64,000 bases of DNA from Shewanella ulleungensis (GCF_014648315.1 NZ_BMQW01000010.1:92195-156194), one strand, 5' to 3'; shown: positions 1-9,024, numbered from the stretch's first letter. Notes: generated by a model not told the origin, from the letters alone. Numbers and translations: made by a program.

Positions 1-285
1 TTCTAGAATAACTAACTCCGCCATAGCGCGGGTTTGTTTGAGGCCAGTGTATAGATAACTGTCGCGGTTAAATTTCCCCACAAGTCCGCCACGCCAATAA
101 TGGCGTAACACCCAAGTTTGTGATGAGTCTGTTTTGACAAACCAAGTGGTATACCGACCTTTAGATTGGCCGACAACTGCGTTTTTGGTTTGCCAAACAT
201 CCACAGAAAAATCTTGCGACGTTATTGTTGCTGCACTAGGCTCGCACCAAGCGATATAGCCTTGTTGGGTAGTTTTTATTTGCAT
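1..285 (-). CDS. kdkA: 3-deoxy-D-manno-octulosonic acid kinase, N-terminal part
   Basis: The frame opens at an ATG at 285 and runs off the left edge without a stop, giving 95 residues of the N-terminus. It contains the KdkA/WaaP-like stretch HYWRGG, then N-R-D-x-Y-x-Y-T-G-L, R and A-E-L, the glycine-rich loop and early lobe of this small kinase family. KdkA phosphorylates the Kdo residue of the LPS inner core at the inner membrane. It is divergent from the family 9 glycosyltransferase at 396, consistent with an LPS-core locus. The catalytic aspartate region lies outside the window, so activity cannot be judged. Confidence 0.8.
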   Translation of the reverse strand, partial: MQIKTTQQGYIAWCEPSAATITSQDFSVDVWQTKNAVVGQSKGRYTTWFVKTDSSQTWVLRHYWRGGLVGKFNRDSYLYTGLKQTRAMAELVILE

Positions 286-395
286 CTAATTATCAAATAG
301 CACGGGCTTGATTGTGGATCGAAATAACATTATACCTTAAGATCACTCACTTGCATTCCTTCCATCTTTTTTCACTGACACATATTGGATATTCA

Positions 396-1439
396 ATGAA
401 AGCTGACTTTAGTTCGATACGTTCATTATGTTTACTACGTTTGTCAGCTATTGGTGATGTGTGTCATGCCGTGGCGATGGTTCAAGCGATCCAAAAAAAC
501 TATCCTAATTTAGCTATTACGTGGGTCATCGGCAAAGTTGAGTATCAATTACTTAAGCATTTAACGGGCATCGAGTTTGTTATTTTCGATAAATCGAAAG
601 GTTGGCGTAGTTATACTCAGCTACGCAGTGATTTAAAAGGTCAGCATTTTGATGTGCTATTGCATATGCAAGTGGCATTGCGTGCAACGATTGCATCATT
701 AATGATTAAGGCCGATGTTCGAGTTGGTTTTGATAAAGCTCGTGCTAAAGAAGGCCAATGGTTAGTGACCAACCATGCTGTAGAACCGTTAGCAACGCCC
801 CATGTTCTTGACGGTTTTATGGGTTTTGCAAAAGCCATTGGTGTGACCGATTTAACGCCTCGTTGGGATATTCCGGTACCGCAAAGTGACACCGACTTTG
901 CCTCTCAACTTATTGGGGACGCTAAAGTGATGGTGATTTGTGCCGCAGCCAGTAAAGCTGAGCGTAACTGGTTACCTGAGCGTTATGCTGCCGCAGCCGA
1001 TTACGCAATATCACAAGGTTATAAGGTGATGCTGTGTGGTGGCCCAACAGTATTAGAAAAAAATCTTGCTGATGTTATTCAATCTCACAGCCAATACTCA
1101 TTTGATAATCAAGTGGGTAAAACAACTTTAACCCAGTTATTAGCTGTGTTAAAACAAGCGACTTTGGTGCTTGCTCCTGATACCGGCCCATTGCATATGG
1201 CAGTCACTCAGGGTACGCCAGTTATAGGGTTATATGCTCATTCGAATCCTGGCCGAACAGGGCCTTATCAATCTCGCCAATATACTGTTAGCGTTTACCC
1301 TCAAGTCATCGCTAAGCAGTTTTCTACCGAGGTAAAGTGGGGTACTCGTGCAAAAGGTGAACATTTAATGGCGATGATAGAAACGGATGATGTTATACAG
1401 AGTATGAAAAAGCTAATGAATGATCTAAGCCAAGACTAA
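396..1439 (+). CDS. Glycosyltransferase family 9 (heptosyltransferase-like)
   Basis: This 347-residue protein resembles ADP-heptose:LPS heptosyltransferases. The N-terminal LRLSAIGDVCH loop is the usual GT9 nucleotide-sugar entry motif. The C-terminal APDTGPLHMA stretch (roughly residues 250-260) is the conserved D-T-G-x-x-H signature, followed by G-T-P-V-I-G-L-Y. I chose the ATG at 396 rather than an in-frame ATG at 312 because the family begins a few residues before LRLSAIGD. It likely adds a heptose or related sugar to the inner core on the cytoplasmic face. The neighbours kdkA and the CDP-glycerol-type enzymes support an LPS-core role. Whether it is heptosyltransferase I, II or a later enzyme cannot be settled here. 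Confidence 0.85.
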   Translation: MKADFSSIRSLCLLRLSAIGDVCHAVAMVQAIQKNYPNLAITWVIGKVEYQLLKHLTGIEFVIFDKSKGWRSYTQLRSDLKGQHFDVLLHMQVALRATIASLMIKADVRVGFDKARAKEGQWLVTNHAVEPLATPHVLDGFMGFAKAIGVTDLTPRWDIPVPQSDTDFASQLIGDAKVMVICAAASKAERNWLPERYAAAADYAISQGYKVMLCGGPTVLEKNLADVIQSHSQYSFDNQVGKTTLTQLLAVLKQATLVLAPDTGPLHMAVTQGTPVIGLYAHSNPGRTGPYQSRQYTVSVYPQVIAKQFSTEVKWGTRAKGEHLMAMIETDDVIQSMKKLMNDLSQD

Positions 1440-1549
1440 ATATTAAACGTGGTAATCGAGTTCACCTTTTCGTTGATATTAAACATCATTAAATACCTAA
1501 GCAGGTAATATATTGCACTTGAGTCATTGTGGCAGGGAACACTGTTGAT

Positions 1550-2602
1550 ATGAGTAAGAAACGCTATTTATTTTACATTTCACAAAATTATTCTTACGCG
1601 ATTTTAAGGCCTTTACAAAAGATTATCTTAGCACGTGGTGATGAGGTGAGATGGTTTCTGGCGGGTAATGAAGTTGCAGATAAATACCTCAAGCCTACAG
1701 AAAAACGCTTAATGACCATTGATGAAACCATCAAGTGGCAACCGCAGGCGGTGTTTGTTCCGGGCAACATTGTGCCGAGTTTTATTCCTGGTATTAAAGT
1801 AAGCGTATTTCATGGTTTTGGTACAGTAAAAATTAATGGGCTAGGGCGTAATGGTCATTTTACAATACGCCACTGCTTCGATTTATATTGCACGCAAGGC
1901 CCAGAATCTACTGAACCGTTTCAGCTGTTAGCTGAAAAACATGGCACCTTTAAGGTGGTTGAAACCGGTTGGCCAACATTGGACCCGTTATTTAGTCCTA
2001 ATGATTCGGTGATAACAAAGCGTGATGACAGACCTGTTATTCTTTTCTGTTCTACATTTTCGCCGCGATTCTCATGCGCCTCTGTTGTTTATGACAAAGT
2101 GAAGCAATTATCTCAAGATAGTAAGTGGCGGTGGTTAGTGCAATTCCATCCTAAAATGAATCGTGAGGTTGTTGAAAAATATAAACAATTACAGAATGAT
2201 AACTTATCTTTTGTTGAAACCGATGATGTGCTTCCTTTGTTACGAGAAGCTGATGTGATGCTTTGTGATACTTCTTCTGTGATGATCATGTTTCTTTTAC
2301 AAGGTAAACCCGTAGTCACCTTTGATAATAAAATTGATGGTAAGCACCTTATTAACATTAACAATGTTGATGATATTGAATCAGCACTTGAGCAAGCATT
2401 GGCTTATCCGGTAACGCTACTTAAAGAGATTGAGCATTATTGCGAGAGTATGCACCCTAATCGTGATGGTCTTTCAAGTGAGCGAGTTTTAGCAGAAACA
2501 GATAAATTGATCGACAATGGGTTGATAGGACTTAAGCGTAAGCCATTAAATATCATCAGGAACCTAAAGATGAGAAAAGCATTTGGTTATTGGAAGTTAT
2601 AA
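1550..2602 (+). CDS. CDP-glycerol glycerophosphotransferase family protein
   Basis: This 350-residue cytoplasmic or peripheral protein has the late part of the glycerophosphotransferase fold: a QFHPKMN stretch, then ADVMLCDTSSVMIMF and a G-K-P-V-V-T-F-D segment. These correspond to the H-P and D-x-S-S motifs seen in TagB/TagF-type enzymes that move glycerol phosphate from CDP-glycerol. The ATG at 1550 is preferred over an upstream in-frame start at 1529 because family homology begins at KKRYLFYIS. A second, diverged family member lies at 3793 with a TagD-like cytidylyltransferase between them, so the group probably decorates LPS or another surface glycan with glycerol phosphate or a related polyol phosphate. 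The substrate is inferred. Confidence 0.75.
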   Translation: MSKKRYLFYISQNYSYAILRPLQKIILARGDEVRWFLAGNEVADKYLKPTEKRLMTIDETIKWQPQAVFVPGNIVPSFIPGIKVSVFHGFGTVKINGLGRNGHFTIRHCFDLYCTQGPESTEPFQLLAEKHGTFKVVETGWPTLDPLFSPNDSVITKRDDRPVILFCSTFSPRFSCASVVYDKVKQLSQDSKWRWLVQFHPKMNREVVEKYKQLQNDNLSFVETDDVLPLLREADVMLCDTSSVMIMFLLQGKPVVTFDNKIDGKHLININNVDDIESALEQALAYPVTLLKEIEHYCESMHPNRDGLSSERVLAETDKLIDNGLIGLKRKPLNIIRNLKMRKAFGYWKL

Positions 2603-2627
2603 GGCTGAATTTTTACTTTAATCGCAT

Positions 2628-2659
2628 TGATAGATTGCCACATCTGTGGCTCTCTATCA
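2628..2659. other. Perfect inverted-repeat hairpin between convergent genes
   Basis: A 7-bp arm (TGATAGA/TCTATCA) and a 5-bp inner arm (GCCAC/GTGGC) with an ATCT loop form a hairpin between the convergent genes ending at 2602 and 2686. There is no T-run on either side, so it is not a textbook intrinsic terminator. It may still stop convergent transcription or stabilise 3' ends. Confidence 0.45.
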
Positions 2660-2685
2660 CCGCCATGCTATTACTTTGGGTTACT

Positions 2686-3555
2686 TTATTTGTCAGTTTG
2701 CTTAGGGGTAATGTTAAGCTTTTGTTTTAATACCGTTGAGCTCACATTGGGTGTGTAGTCAAAGTAGACCATCTCACAACTCACTTCAGGGTATTTTCCT
2801 TTCCAGTCTGATCCCACTGAAATCGCGTCTATTTGATATTCATCAACGACTTTTTGTTTGTCTTTATCGATTTGAGGTATGACTTCATCGACATATCGGT
2901 TAGCTTCTAAAATCGAAATTCGCTCCTCGAATGGAATGATAGGAGGGCGGCCTTTAGATTGTTCAATGAGTTCATCTGTCGAGACTCCAACAATTAAATA
3001 ATCACATAATGCCTTAGTGCTTTTTAATATATTTAAATGCCCTTGATGAAATATGTCAAAACAACCAGATGTATACATTCGGCGGTACATTTTATTTGAT
3101 GATTGTTTATTTGAAGGCTCTATGGCTGCAAAATCACTTTTTAGTGTTTTTAATAGTTCAGCTTTAAAGATGGCGTCGAGTTGTAAGTGATCTATCAAGC
3201 TTGGTGCTTTAGGCCACTGCTTATCGCTAAATTCTTTACCACAAAACTCAGTTGGAAACTCGTAACGAGGAATAATATGAAAATGAACCGCAGGGTCAAC
3301 CATCATTAACATCAAATAATTGACTTTATGGCAGTCAAATCTATGTTTAAGTATTCGCTCTATATCAGAAATAATGTGTTTTTGTTCATCAGCTGCTTCA
3401 GTCGAAATACCTGAGTAGTGGTGGACATTCTCTTTACACACTAAAACCATTGAACCAAGTGTGGGTTGGTCTGGTCTGAGTAACAGATACCAGTGGTGAT
3501 ATGACTTAATTAAGCTTTGTGGATAATCAAATTTGCGTAAAGTGGATTGTGGCAT
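2686..3555 (-). CDS. HIT domain-cytidylyltransferase fusion protein
   Basis: This 289-residue protein has two modules. Residues about 1-110 look like a HIT-family hydrolase/transferase: the end motif reads A89-V-H91-F-H93-I-I-P-R, so the first His of the H-x-H-x-H triad is Ala while the middle (nucleophile) and last His remain. Residues about 158-285 are a TagD/GCT-like nucleotidyltransferase: MYTSGCFDIFHQGH carries the H-x-G-H motif (H170, H173), and VSST near the C-terminus matches the ISSTxxR-type element. TagD-type enzymes make CDP-glycerol from CTP and glycerol 3-phosphate. It lies between two glycerophosphotransferase-like genes, supporting a nucleotide-activated polyol. The HIT half may act on a nucleotide product or substrate. 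The fusion is unusual and its exact chemistry is unknown. Confidence 0.75.
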   Translation of the reverse strand: MPQSTLRKFDYPQSLIKSYHHWYLLLRPDQPTLGSMVLVCKENVHHYSGISTEAADEQKHIISDIERILKHRFDCHKVNYLMLMMVDPAVHFHIIPRYEFPTEFCGKEFSDKQWPKAPSLIDHLQLDAIFKAELLKTLKSDFAAIEPSNKQSSNKMYRRMYTSGCFDIFHQGHLNILKSTKALCDYLIVGVSTDELIEQSKGRPPIIPFEERISILEANRYVDEVIPQIDKDKQKVVDEYQIDAISVGSDWKGKYPEVSCEMVYFDYTPNVSSTVLKQKLNITPKQTDK

Positions 3556-3792
3556 TATTAGGCTTTAGCGTTCAAAAATTTGTTTATATCTTAATTTATC
3601 AGAATCTGTGAGTCTATCTAAGTCGAGTTAATTAAAGTGTTTTCGCATGCTTTATGCGACTTATCCCTATTTTTAGATGGCTGTCATAAGTCGCTTTAAC
3701 AGTGATAACAATTTAACGCTAAGTTGATATACTCTATTTCTGTTGTATTACTGTTACCTATTTTTTGAGTTATATAAAAATAAGAGAATATT

Positions 3793-4866
3793 ATGTTTAT
3801 CGTTTTCGATACGTTAAATGTGTACTACATTCCTCAGTACATGCCCGTTATTCAAGAGTTAACCCTACGGGGGCACACTGTCAAAATGGTGTGCTATAGC
3901 AATAAAAATGACCAAGAAGCTCTGGCGAAAACATTTGATGACGTCGCAGTGGAGTGTCTTTGGGTCACAGATGTTCAAGACGCGAAACAAGTCTATTTAA
4001 CGATCAAACCGGATTGGATATTTTTTGGCAATCAATTTCCGCACCTAGATTCAATACATCAATACTCTAAAACTGCCCAATTAGGTCATGGTGTAGGTCC
4101 TAAGCCTTCGTATTATCATAAATCCATTACGCCAATGACGGTGAGGTTTATAGAAGGTTCACTTCGGTTAGCTAAAATTAAACAATATTATCCAAATGAT
4201 AATTTTATTGAAGTTGGATTTTGTAAGCTAGATCCATTATTTAAACACCAAGATTTAGGTTTAGATTTAATGGCGTTAGGGTTAGATGTAGGCAAAAAAA
4301 CCATCTTATATGCACCGACTTTTAATCCCAGCTCTTTAGAGTGTTTTCCTGACAATTGGCCTGACGATTTTAAAAACTATAATATTCTGATTAAGCCTCA
4401 CTCTTTAACTCAAGTAAGGGCTCAGTATGCCAACCAAAGAGTAAAATTAGCTAAGTGGTCTACATTTTCCAATGTCTATGTTGCTAATGAAAACGACATT
4501 TCATTACTCCCTTTTATTCAACACGCAGATATTCTATTAAGTGAAGCGTCAAGTACATTATTTGAGTTTGCTGCAGTAGATAGACCTGTGATTGTGTGTA
4601 ACTTTTTTAAATTAAAATGGTCTTATCGGGGGATTTTTAAGTACCGATTTGAAAAACGCTTTGGTAAAGATAATGTACTGTATAGCGGTATTGGCTTGCA
4701 TGTGGACAAATACAAATCGTTAATTAAAGCCATTCCAGACCAGCTGGCTAATCCGCAGGCTTATCAAGCCAATCGACAGCAATATACTCAAGAGCATGTT
4801 GGCCCAACTGATGGCTTAGCATCGGTAAGAATAGTCGATTATCTTGAGGGATACGGTAAGTTATAG
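3793..4866 (+). CDS. CDP-glycerol glycerophosphotransferase-like protein
   Basis: This 357-residue protein shares the fold signature of CDP-glycerol:polyol glycerophosphotransferases: IKPHSL near the middle of the C-terminal half, then ADILLSEASSTLFEFA and DRPVIVCNF. There is no signal peptide or clear transmembrane helix, so it probably acts on the inner face of the cytoplasmic membrane. The ATG follows an AAGAGAATATT ribosome-binding region. It is diverged from its paralogue at 1550, suggesting the two add units to different acceptors, for example primer and polymer. With the cytidylyltransferase fusion next door, it probably modifies LPS core or another surface polymer with a polyol phosphate. 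The acceptor is not visible from sequence. Confidence 0.7.
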   Translation: MFIVFDTLNVYYIPQYMPVIQELTLRGHTVKMVCYSNKNDQEALAKTFDDVAVECLWVTDVQDAKQVYLTIKPDWIFFGNQFPHLDSIHQYSKTAQLGHGVGPKPSYYHKSITPMTVRFIEGSLRLAKIKQYYPNDNFIEVGFCKLDPLFKHQDLGLDLMALGLDVGKKTILYAPTFNPSSLECFPDNWPDDFKNYNILIKPHSLTQVRAQYANQRVKLAKWSTFSNVYVANENDISLLPFIQHADILLSEASSTLFEFAAVDRPVIVCNFFKLKWSYRGIFKYRFEKRFGKDNVLYSGIGLHVDKYKSLIKAIPDQLANPQAYQANRQQYTQEHVGPTDGLASVRIVDYLEGYGKL

Positions 4867-4933
4867 GTTGTTGCCAATCAGCTATTTATTCAGTCCTATT
4901 AGTGTAAACATACTTCATGATGTACACAGATAT

Positions 4934-4966
4934 AAAAAGGCAGAACGTAAACGTTCTGCCTTTTTA
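4934..4966. terminator. Bidirectional intrinsic terminator
   Basis: Ten-base arms GGCAGAACGT (4939-4948) and ACGTTCTGCC (4951-4960) are flanked by an A-run on the left and a T-run on the right. It can end the + strand gene at 4866 and the minus-strand yjbH gene at 4987. Confidence 0.9.
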
Positions 4967-4986
4967 TTATGAAGTGTAAGCGTTGG

Positions 4987-7176
4987 TTATTTCACGGTAT
5001 TTGGTTTGTTGAGCCAAGGTGCTCTAGCGTCTGTACCACCATAGAGCTCAAATTTTCGCCCAAGTTTTTGACCACCATCTCGTGTTAATGGTTGCCAAGC
5101 TAGGCTGCCACGATTCGATACAGGTGTCGGTAAAATCGCATCGAAAGGAACTGAAATATAGAATCCTTTGGTAAAGCTACCTTCGCCAAATTGATCTGCA
5201 GATAAGTTCGTTTTCGATGCAAATGCACCGACGATAACGCCACTATCAAATTGTTTCGAGAAGTCGACTGTCACACCACGATCTTCTGCTAAATACTGGC
5301 CATAACTCACTTTAAGTAACACGTCATCGAACCAGCTTGGCTGGTAATAAACACTAGCATGGCCGGTGAAAGCACCTGTTTGAGCTCGATAGTATCGCCC
5401 TGAGTCGGCATCAAAGTTTATTTCATTTTCAAAGAAACCGAATATATTGTCTGGGTCGCGTTGTTTGACATAATTAGCATCAATACCAAATGCCCACTCG
5501 CTATCCATTGGACGATACAGAACTTCTGTTCCAATGCCACCAAACATCATCTCTAGATAGCCTACATAAGCTTGCGCATAGATATTCTCACTGAGTTTAT
5601 CGAGCCAGGTTAGCTGCAGATTATCAACTCGAACAGGTGAGTCAGAGACATATTGCCTAACCAATGTTCTTACACGCTTAAGATCCGTACCATCAGGTGG
5701 TGTTTCATATTTGAACTGGTCATAGTTATCAAACAGGTTGATATACATCGAGCTACTGACTTCAATATTCTCAGTCAGCCAGCGACTTGCCGAGCCATTG
5801 ATGCCGACATTAAATAAGTAAAAGTTTTCCGAACCACCAAAAGATTGAACTATTTTAGGCGCGAAACCATAATTCCATTGGTGAGGTGTTTCCCAGTCGG
5901 CTGTTTCAGTGGGTAAAGTAGGTTCAACAACGGTCGTGCTGTCGGCTACTTTCGCATCGATGTAATTATGCTGCACGACATCGATAAATTGCTTGGCGTC
6001 AATTTGAGTTTCTGTTGTCGGTAAATTTCCCGCAACTTCTATAATTTTAAAGGTTTTTGCTTGTGGAAAATGATTTACTAAAATTCGCCCAGCATGATCA
6101 TGAGCATATTTTCTATCACGGTATTTTGTTTGCGTTGCAACTACTGTGACTTCATCATTTTTGATGTAGATTTTGGCGCCTCTATAGCCAGCATCAAAAG
6201 CCAATTGCTTATTCAGTTCTGGCAAATCGACTTTGCGATCGACTAAATCAGTCTTCTCTTCAATTGGTTGCTTTGGTGTGTCACGCCAGTTTGATTTTAA
6301 GGTATTAAAGTTAGTGGCTAAGCTAAAACCTAGTGTCCAGGTATTACCGCGCTCATAACTGAGTTTAAAATCACCCCAATTACTTACTCGGTACAGGACG
6401 CCATAATTAATAGGGCTGTCTTGTGTTAATTCGTTACCTGTACGTAATGCAGCAAAATCAGATTTGTAGTCATTACCATCATATTCCACTTTTAGGCGCA
6501 AAGGATCCCATGGCGTTTGATACTCAATACCGGCAAAAATGGCACTACAGCCTTTAAACCAACGCTCAACGTCTACGTCACCACCAGTGCCTTTAAAACC
6601 AGTTTCACGATTACAGTCTACTGATGAGGCCTTGTTTGAACCATTAATATTGCCGCGGTTGCCGATATAACCCCAACCGAAGCCTACAGTCGCATCAAAA
6701 GGGCCAAAACCTTTGGTCATGGCAATATATTCGCTATCAAATAAGCCAGTACCACCTATATCTCGAACCCCTATGGAGGTTTCGGGGATCCAATAGCTCT
6801 CTTCTAATAATCGTAATTTAACGTCGATACCTTTGTCGGTATAATAAGTATCACCACTAAAACTTGGATCATTACTGTAGAGTACATCGGGGACTTGGGT
6901 ATAACGGATAGTGGTTTCTAACCAGGGAAATAACTGCAGTGATAATGCACCGTGATAATAATCCTCGTTAAAGGTGCCAGTGACACTAAACTCACCTTCA
7001 GCAGCCATTCTACCCGTCGGCATTTGAATGAGGCCTACACCACCGAAATCATATTGTGAAGGTGTCAGTTTTGGCGTAGATAGTTCATCGCTGTGCGCTG
7101 TGGTACTGATAGCAATCCCGCTTACCATGAATGAAATGGCAAAAACAGAAAAGATAGTTTGTTTTGCTTGATTCAT
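4987..7176 (-). CDS. yjbH: YjbH/GfcD family outer-membrane protein, exopolysaccharide export
   Basis: This 729-residue exported protein begins with a signal peptide (hydrophobic core FSVFAISFMVSGIAI) and continues with beta-rich repeats. The N-terminal stretch YDFGGVGLIQMPTGRM is typical of YjbH/GfcD, a family thought to form a double beta-barrel with GfcC-like domains in polysaccharide secretion. It is the last gene of a yjbEFGH-type operon. The ATG at 7176, two bases after the yjbG stop, is chosen over a TTG at 7191 that would overlap yjbG. Its exact role in export is not established for this family. Confidence 0.85.
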   Translation of the reverse strand: MNQAKQTIFSVFAISFMVSGIAISTTAHSDELSTPKLTPSQYDFGGVGLIQMPTGRMAAEGEFSVTGTFNEDYYHGALSLQLFPWLETTIRYTQVPDVLYSNDPSFSGDTYYTDKGIDVKLRLLEESYWIPETSIGVRDIGGTGLFDSEYIAMTKGFGPFDATVGFGWGYIGNRGNINGSNKASSVDCNRETGFKGTGGDVDVERWFKGCSAIFAGIEYQTPWDPLRLKVEYDGNDYKSDFAALRTGNELTQDSPINYGVLYRVSNWGDFKLSYERGNTWTLGFSLATNFNTLKSNWRDTPKQPIEEKTDLVDRKVDLPELNKQLAFDAGYRGAKIYIKNDEVTVVATQTKYRDRKYAHDHAGRILVNHFPQAKTFKIIEVAGNLPTTETQIDAKQFIDVVQHNYIDAKVADSTTVVEPTLPTETADWETPHQWNYGFAPKIVQSFGGSENFYLFNVGINGSASRWLTENIEVSSSMYINLFDNYDQFKYETPPDGTDLKRVRTLVRQYVSDSPVRVDNLQLTWLDKLSENIYAQAYVGYLEMMFGGIGTEVLYRPMDSEWAFGIDANYVKQRDPDNIFGFFENEINFDADSGRYYRAQTGAFTGHASVYYQPSWFDDVLLKVSYGQYLAEDRGVTVDFSKQFDSGVIVGAFASKTNLSADQFGEGSFTKGFYISVPFDAILPTPVSNRGSLAWQPLTRDGGQKLGRKFELYGGTDARAPWLNKPNTVK

Positions 7177-7178
7177 GG

Positions 7179-7958
7179 TTAACGTATCCAATGTCTTATA
7201 AGTTCTAGAATTTGTTGATTTAATTTTTGCTCGTTATCCCTAACACCGTCAAAATCAACATAGATAATTGCGCCAGGTGCAATATCGATATGTTGTTGGT
7301 TCCAATAAGCAATAGGATATTTTTCTATTTTCCCATCAGGTTGAATTAGCCAAGCGAAGCTATTTTCTGATGCTTTTAATGGCATCGCATTCTCAATATA
7401 TTGCGACGCATTTTGCCTCACAACGAACGGTTGCGGACCGTTTTGAGTCACTGCTCCTAATACCAATACATCTTGTGGCTTACTAGGGAGAGTGAGCAAG
7501 TATTTCCCCTGTAATAGTGGGTTTAGTTCTTCTTTTAATCGAATGGCATCATAATCAAGCAGGATAAATTCACGTCGAAGAAACTTATTATTCGCGATCC
7601 AAGTTGATAATGTTTTTAACGCCTGGATATTATTTGGCTTATTTATATCATTATATTGGGTTTTTAATAGGCTAAGTATCTGCTGCTGCTTTTGCTGGAA
7701 TAACATTTCGGTGTTGTAATCATAAAGACCCGCAGCTAACCAATAAATAGGCTGTGGCGTAACATTTGCTTCGAGCGTGCCAATGTTTTGGATACTGTCT
7801 TTAACCACTTGAACTAAACGTGGTGCTTGTTCATATGTTAATGATACTTCGCTTCTGTCTTTCGCGGTATGAGTGACATTAATCAGTGTTTCGGCAGTTA
7901 CGTGTTGTGAGCACAGTAATAATGTCATTACTGCATAAAGTGGCGTTAACAGCTTCAT
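7179..7958 (-). CDS. yjbG: YjbG/GfcC family periplasmic protein
   Basis: This 259-residue protein has a signal peptide (MKLLTPLYAVMTLLLCSQHVTA) and the GfcC organisation: an N-terminal beta-grasp (SLBB-like) half with TLPSKPQDVLVLGAV, and a C-terminal segment with D-I-A-P-G-A-I-I-Y-V-D-F followed by an amphipathic helix. GfcC-type proteins are periplasmic accessory factors for group 4 capsule or exopolysaccharide export. The ATG overlaps the yjbF stop codon by four bases, showing translational coupling, and yjbH follows two bases after its stop. Confidence 0.85.
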   Translation of the reverse strand: MKLLTPLYAVMTLLLCSQHVTAETLINVTHTAKDRSEVSLTYEQAPRLVQVVKDSIQNIGTLEANVTPQPIYWLAAGLYDYNTEMLFQQKQQQILSLLKTQYNDINKPNNIQALKTLSTWIANNKFLRREFILLDYDAIRLKEELNPLLQGKYLLTLPSKPQDVLVLGAVTQNGPQPFVVRQNASQYIENAMPLKASENSFAWLIQPDGKIEKYPIAYWNQQHIDIAPGAIIYVDFDGVRDNEQKLNQQILELIRHWIR

Positions 7959-8674
7959 TCTTTGTCCTTAAATCCATAAGGCTTTAATAGGGTTATATCT
8001 ATATAAGGTAAGTTCGGGGCAATTTTTTGATAACTTTTGATCACGTTGCCCGTCGATTCATCAACCCAAAATTGGTTGTCATATTCGATATTGAGATTAG
8101 CGACGACAACATGCTCATTGAATTTTTTAAGCGTTACGGTTTTATCATTGATAGTGAGCGTTTCATCACTAACAAAAGTAAAGGTGGAGTGTTGTTGATA
8201 ATTGATATGATAACCAGGTTGCCAATCGATAGTACTTTGCCATTGCATTGGGGTACTACTTAAATGTAGCCCTAATGTCACTGGGTCAGTTTTTTCGCTG
8301 TGTATGTTGATGCGATTACCATCAAATAAATTGATGGTTTTCAGGAGGCGACCATTACGAGTAACCAGCATTCCAGCATCTGAGGAAATCCATTTTAATT
8401 CGACATTTTGGCTGTTTATGGATGTAACTGGAAGTGTTAGCGGTGTTTCTGCGAGTGCAAGCAAGACATAAGCTCTATGCGAATCGTTGACTCTGACATA
8501 GATACTAGAATAGGGGCTTTGGTCGATTTCACTAGCAGGGATATCATCATCAGGTAGACCAACAACGCTATCTTTTAACATGCCACCAATTTGTACAAAG
8601 GTATTGCTACAACCGGTTAAGGAAAAAATGAAAAGCAGGGGAAGTAGATTTTTGTTTTGAAAAATTAGAGACAT
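7955..8674 (-). CDS. yjbF: YjbF/GfcB family lipoprotein
   Basis: This 239-residue protein has a lipoprotein signal ending in LTGC, with the lipidated Cys followed by Ser-Asn. The body carries the YjbF pattern, including SSIYVRV and LKWISSDAGMLVTRNGRLLKT. GfcB/YjbF lipoproteins are outer-membrane-anchored partners of the GfcC and GfcD family proteins in exopolysaccharide or capsule production. An AAGGA element lies about 13 bases before the ATG. It is separated from yjbE upstream by a stem-loop terminator, so its expression may depend on read-through. Confidence 0.85.
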   Translation of the reverse strand: MSLIFQNKNLLPLLFIFSLTGCSNTFVQIGGMLKDSVVGLPDDDIPASEIDQSPYSSIYVRVNDSHRAYVLLALAETPLTLPVTSINSQNVELKWISSDAGMLVTRNGRLLKTINLFDGNRINIHSEKTDPVTLGLHLSSTPMQWQSTIDWQPGYHINYQQHSTFTFVSDETLTINDKTVTLKKFNEHVVVANLNIEYDNQFWVDESTGNVIKSYQKIAPNLPYIDITLLKPYGFKDKE

Positions 8675-8723
8675 ACGAGCTCAATTCCTTAAGCTTTGAC
8701 CCAACAGCCGAAAAAAGAAAATA

Positions 8724-8753
8724 AAAAAGCACATTAAAAAATGTGCTTTTTAA
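8724..8753 (-). terminator. Intra-operon terminator or attenuator between yjbE and yjbF
   Basis: Arms AAAAAGCACAT (8724-8734) and ATGTGCTTTTT (8741-8751) form a stable stem with a six-base loop and a U-run on the minus-strand transcript. It sits between yjbE and yjbF, so most transcripts probably stop after yjbE and a fraction reads through into yjbFGH. Confidence 0.8.
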
Positions 8754-8766
8754 TCAACAAACTAAC

Positions 8767-9024
8767 TTAGTTTGTTACTGTAGTTGTACCAGTACCAGTG
8801 CTCACAGTAGTAGAGCCAGTTCCTGTACTGTTACCACTTTCTTCATTGCTGTCATTTACTACAGTAGCAATAACGCCTACTGTAATAGCACCAGCAACTG
8901 CAGCAGTACCAACCGTAACACCGCTACCAGTTGTTGTAGTGGTTGAATCAGTTGTAGTACCGTCAGCATGAGCTGAACCGATCATTAATAAAGCAGTAGT
9001 TAACGCGATAGCTGATTTTTTCAT
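8767..9024 (-). CDS. yjbE: YjbE-like small secreted protein
   Basis: This 85-residue protein starts with a signal peptide (MKKSAIALTTALLMIGSAHA) and continues as a low-complexity chain rich in Thr, Ser, Gly and Val, ending in repeated T-G-T-G-T-T-T-V. Its size, signal and position in front of yjbFGH match YjbE, the first gene of the exopolysaccharide operon. Its function is unknown; an abundant matrix-associated or structural role is possible. An ACGGGAA element precedes the ATG. The downstream terminator suggests it is made in excess over the other three. Confidence 0.75.
   Translation of the reverse strand: MKKSAIALTTALLMIGSAHADGTTTDSTTTTTGSGVTVGTAAVAGAITVGVIATVVNDSNEESGNSTGTGSTTVSTGTGTTTVTN

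Noticed and set aside
8743..8946. Plus-strand Ser/Thr/Cys-rich frame
   Set aside because: It is the antisense shadow of the low-complexity yjbE gene.
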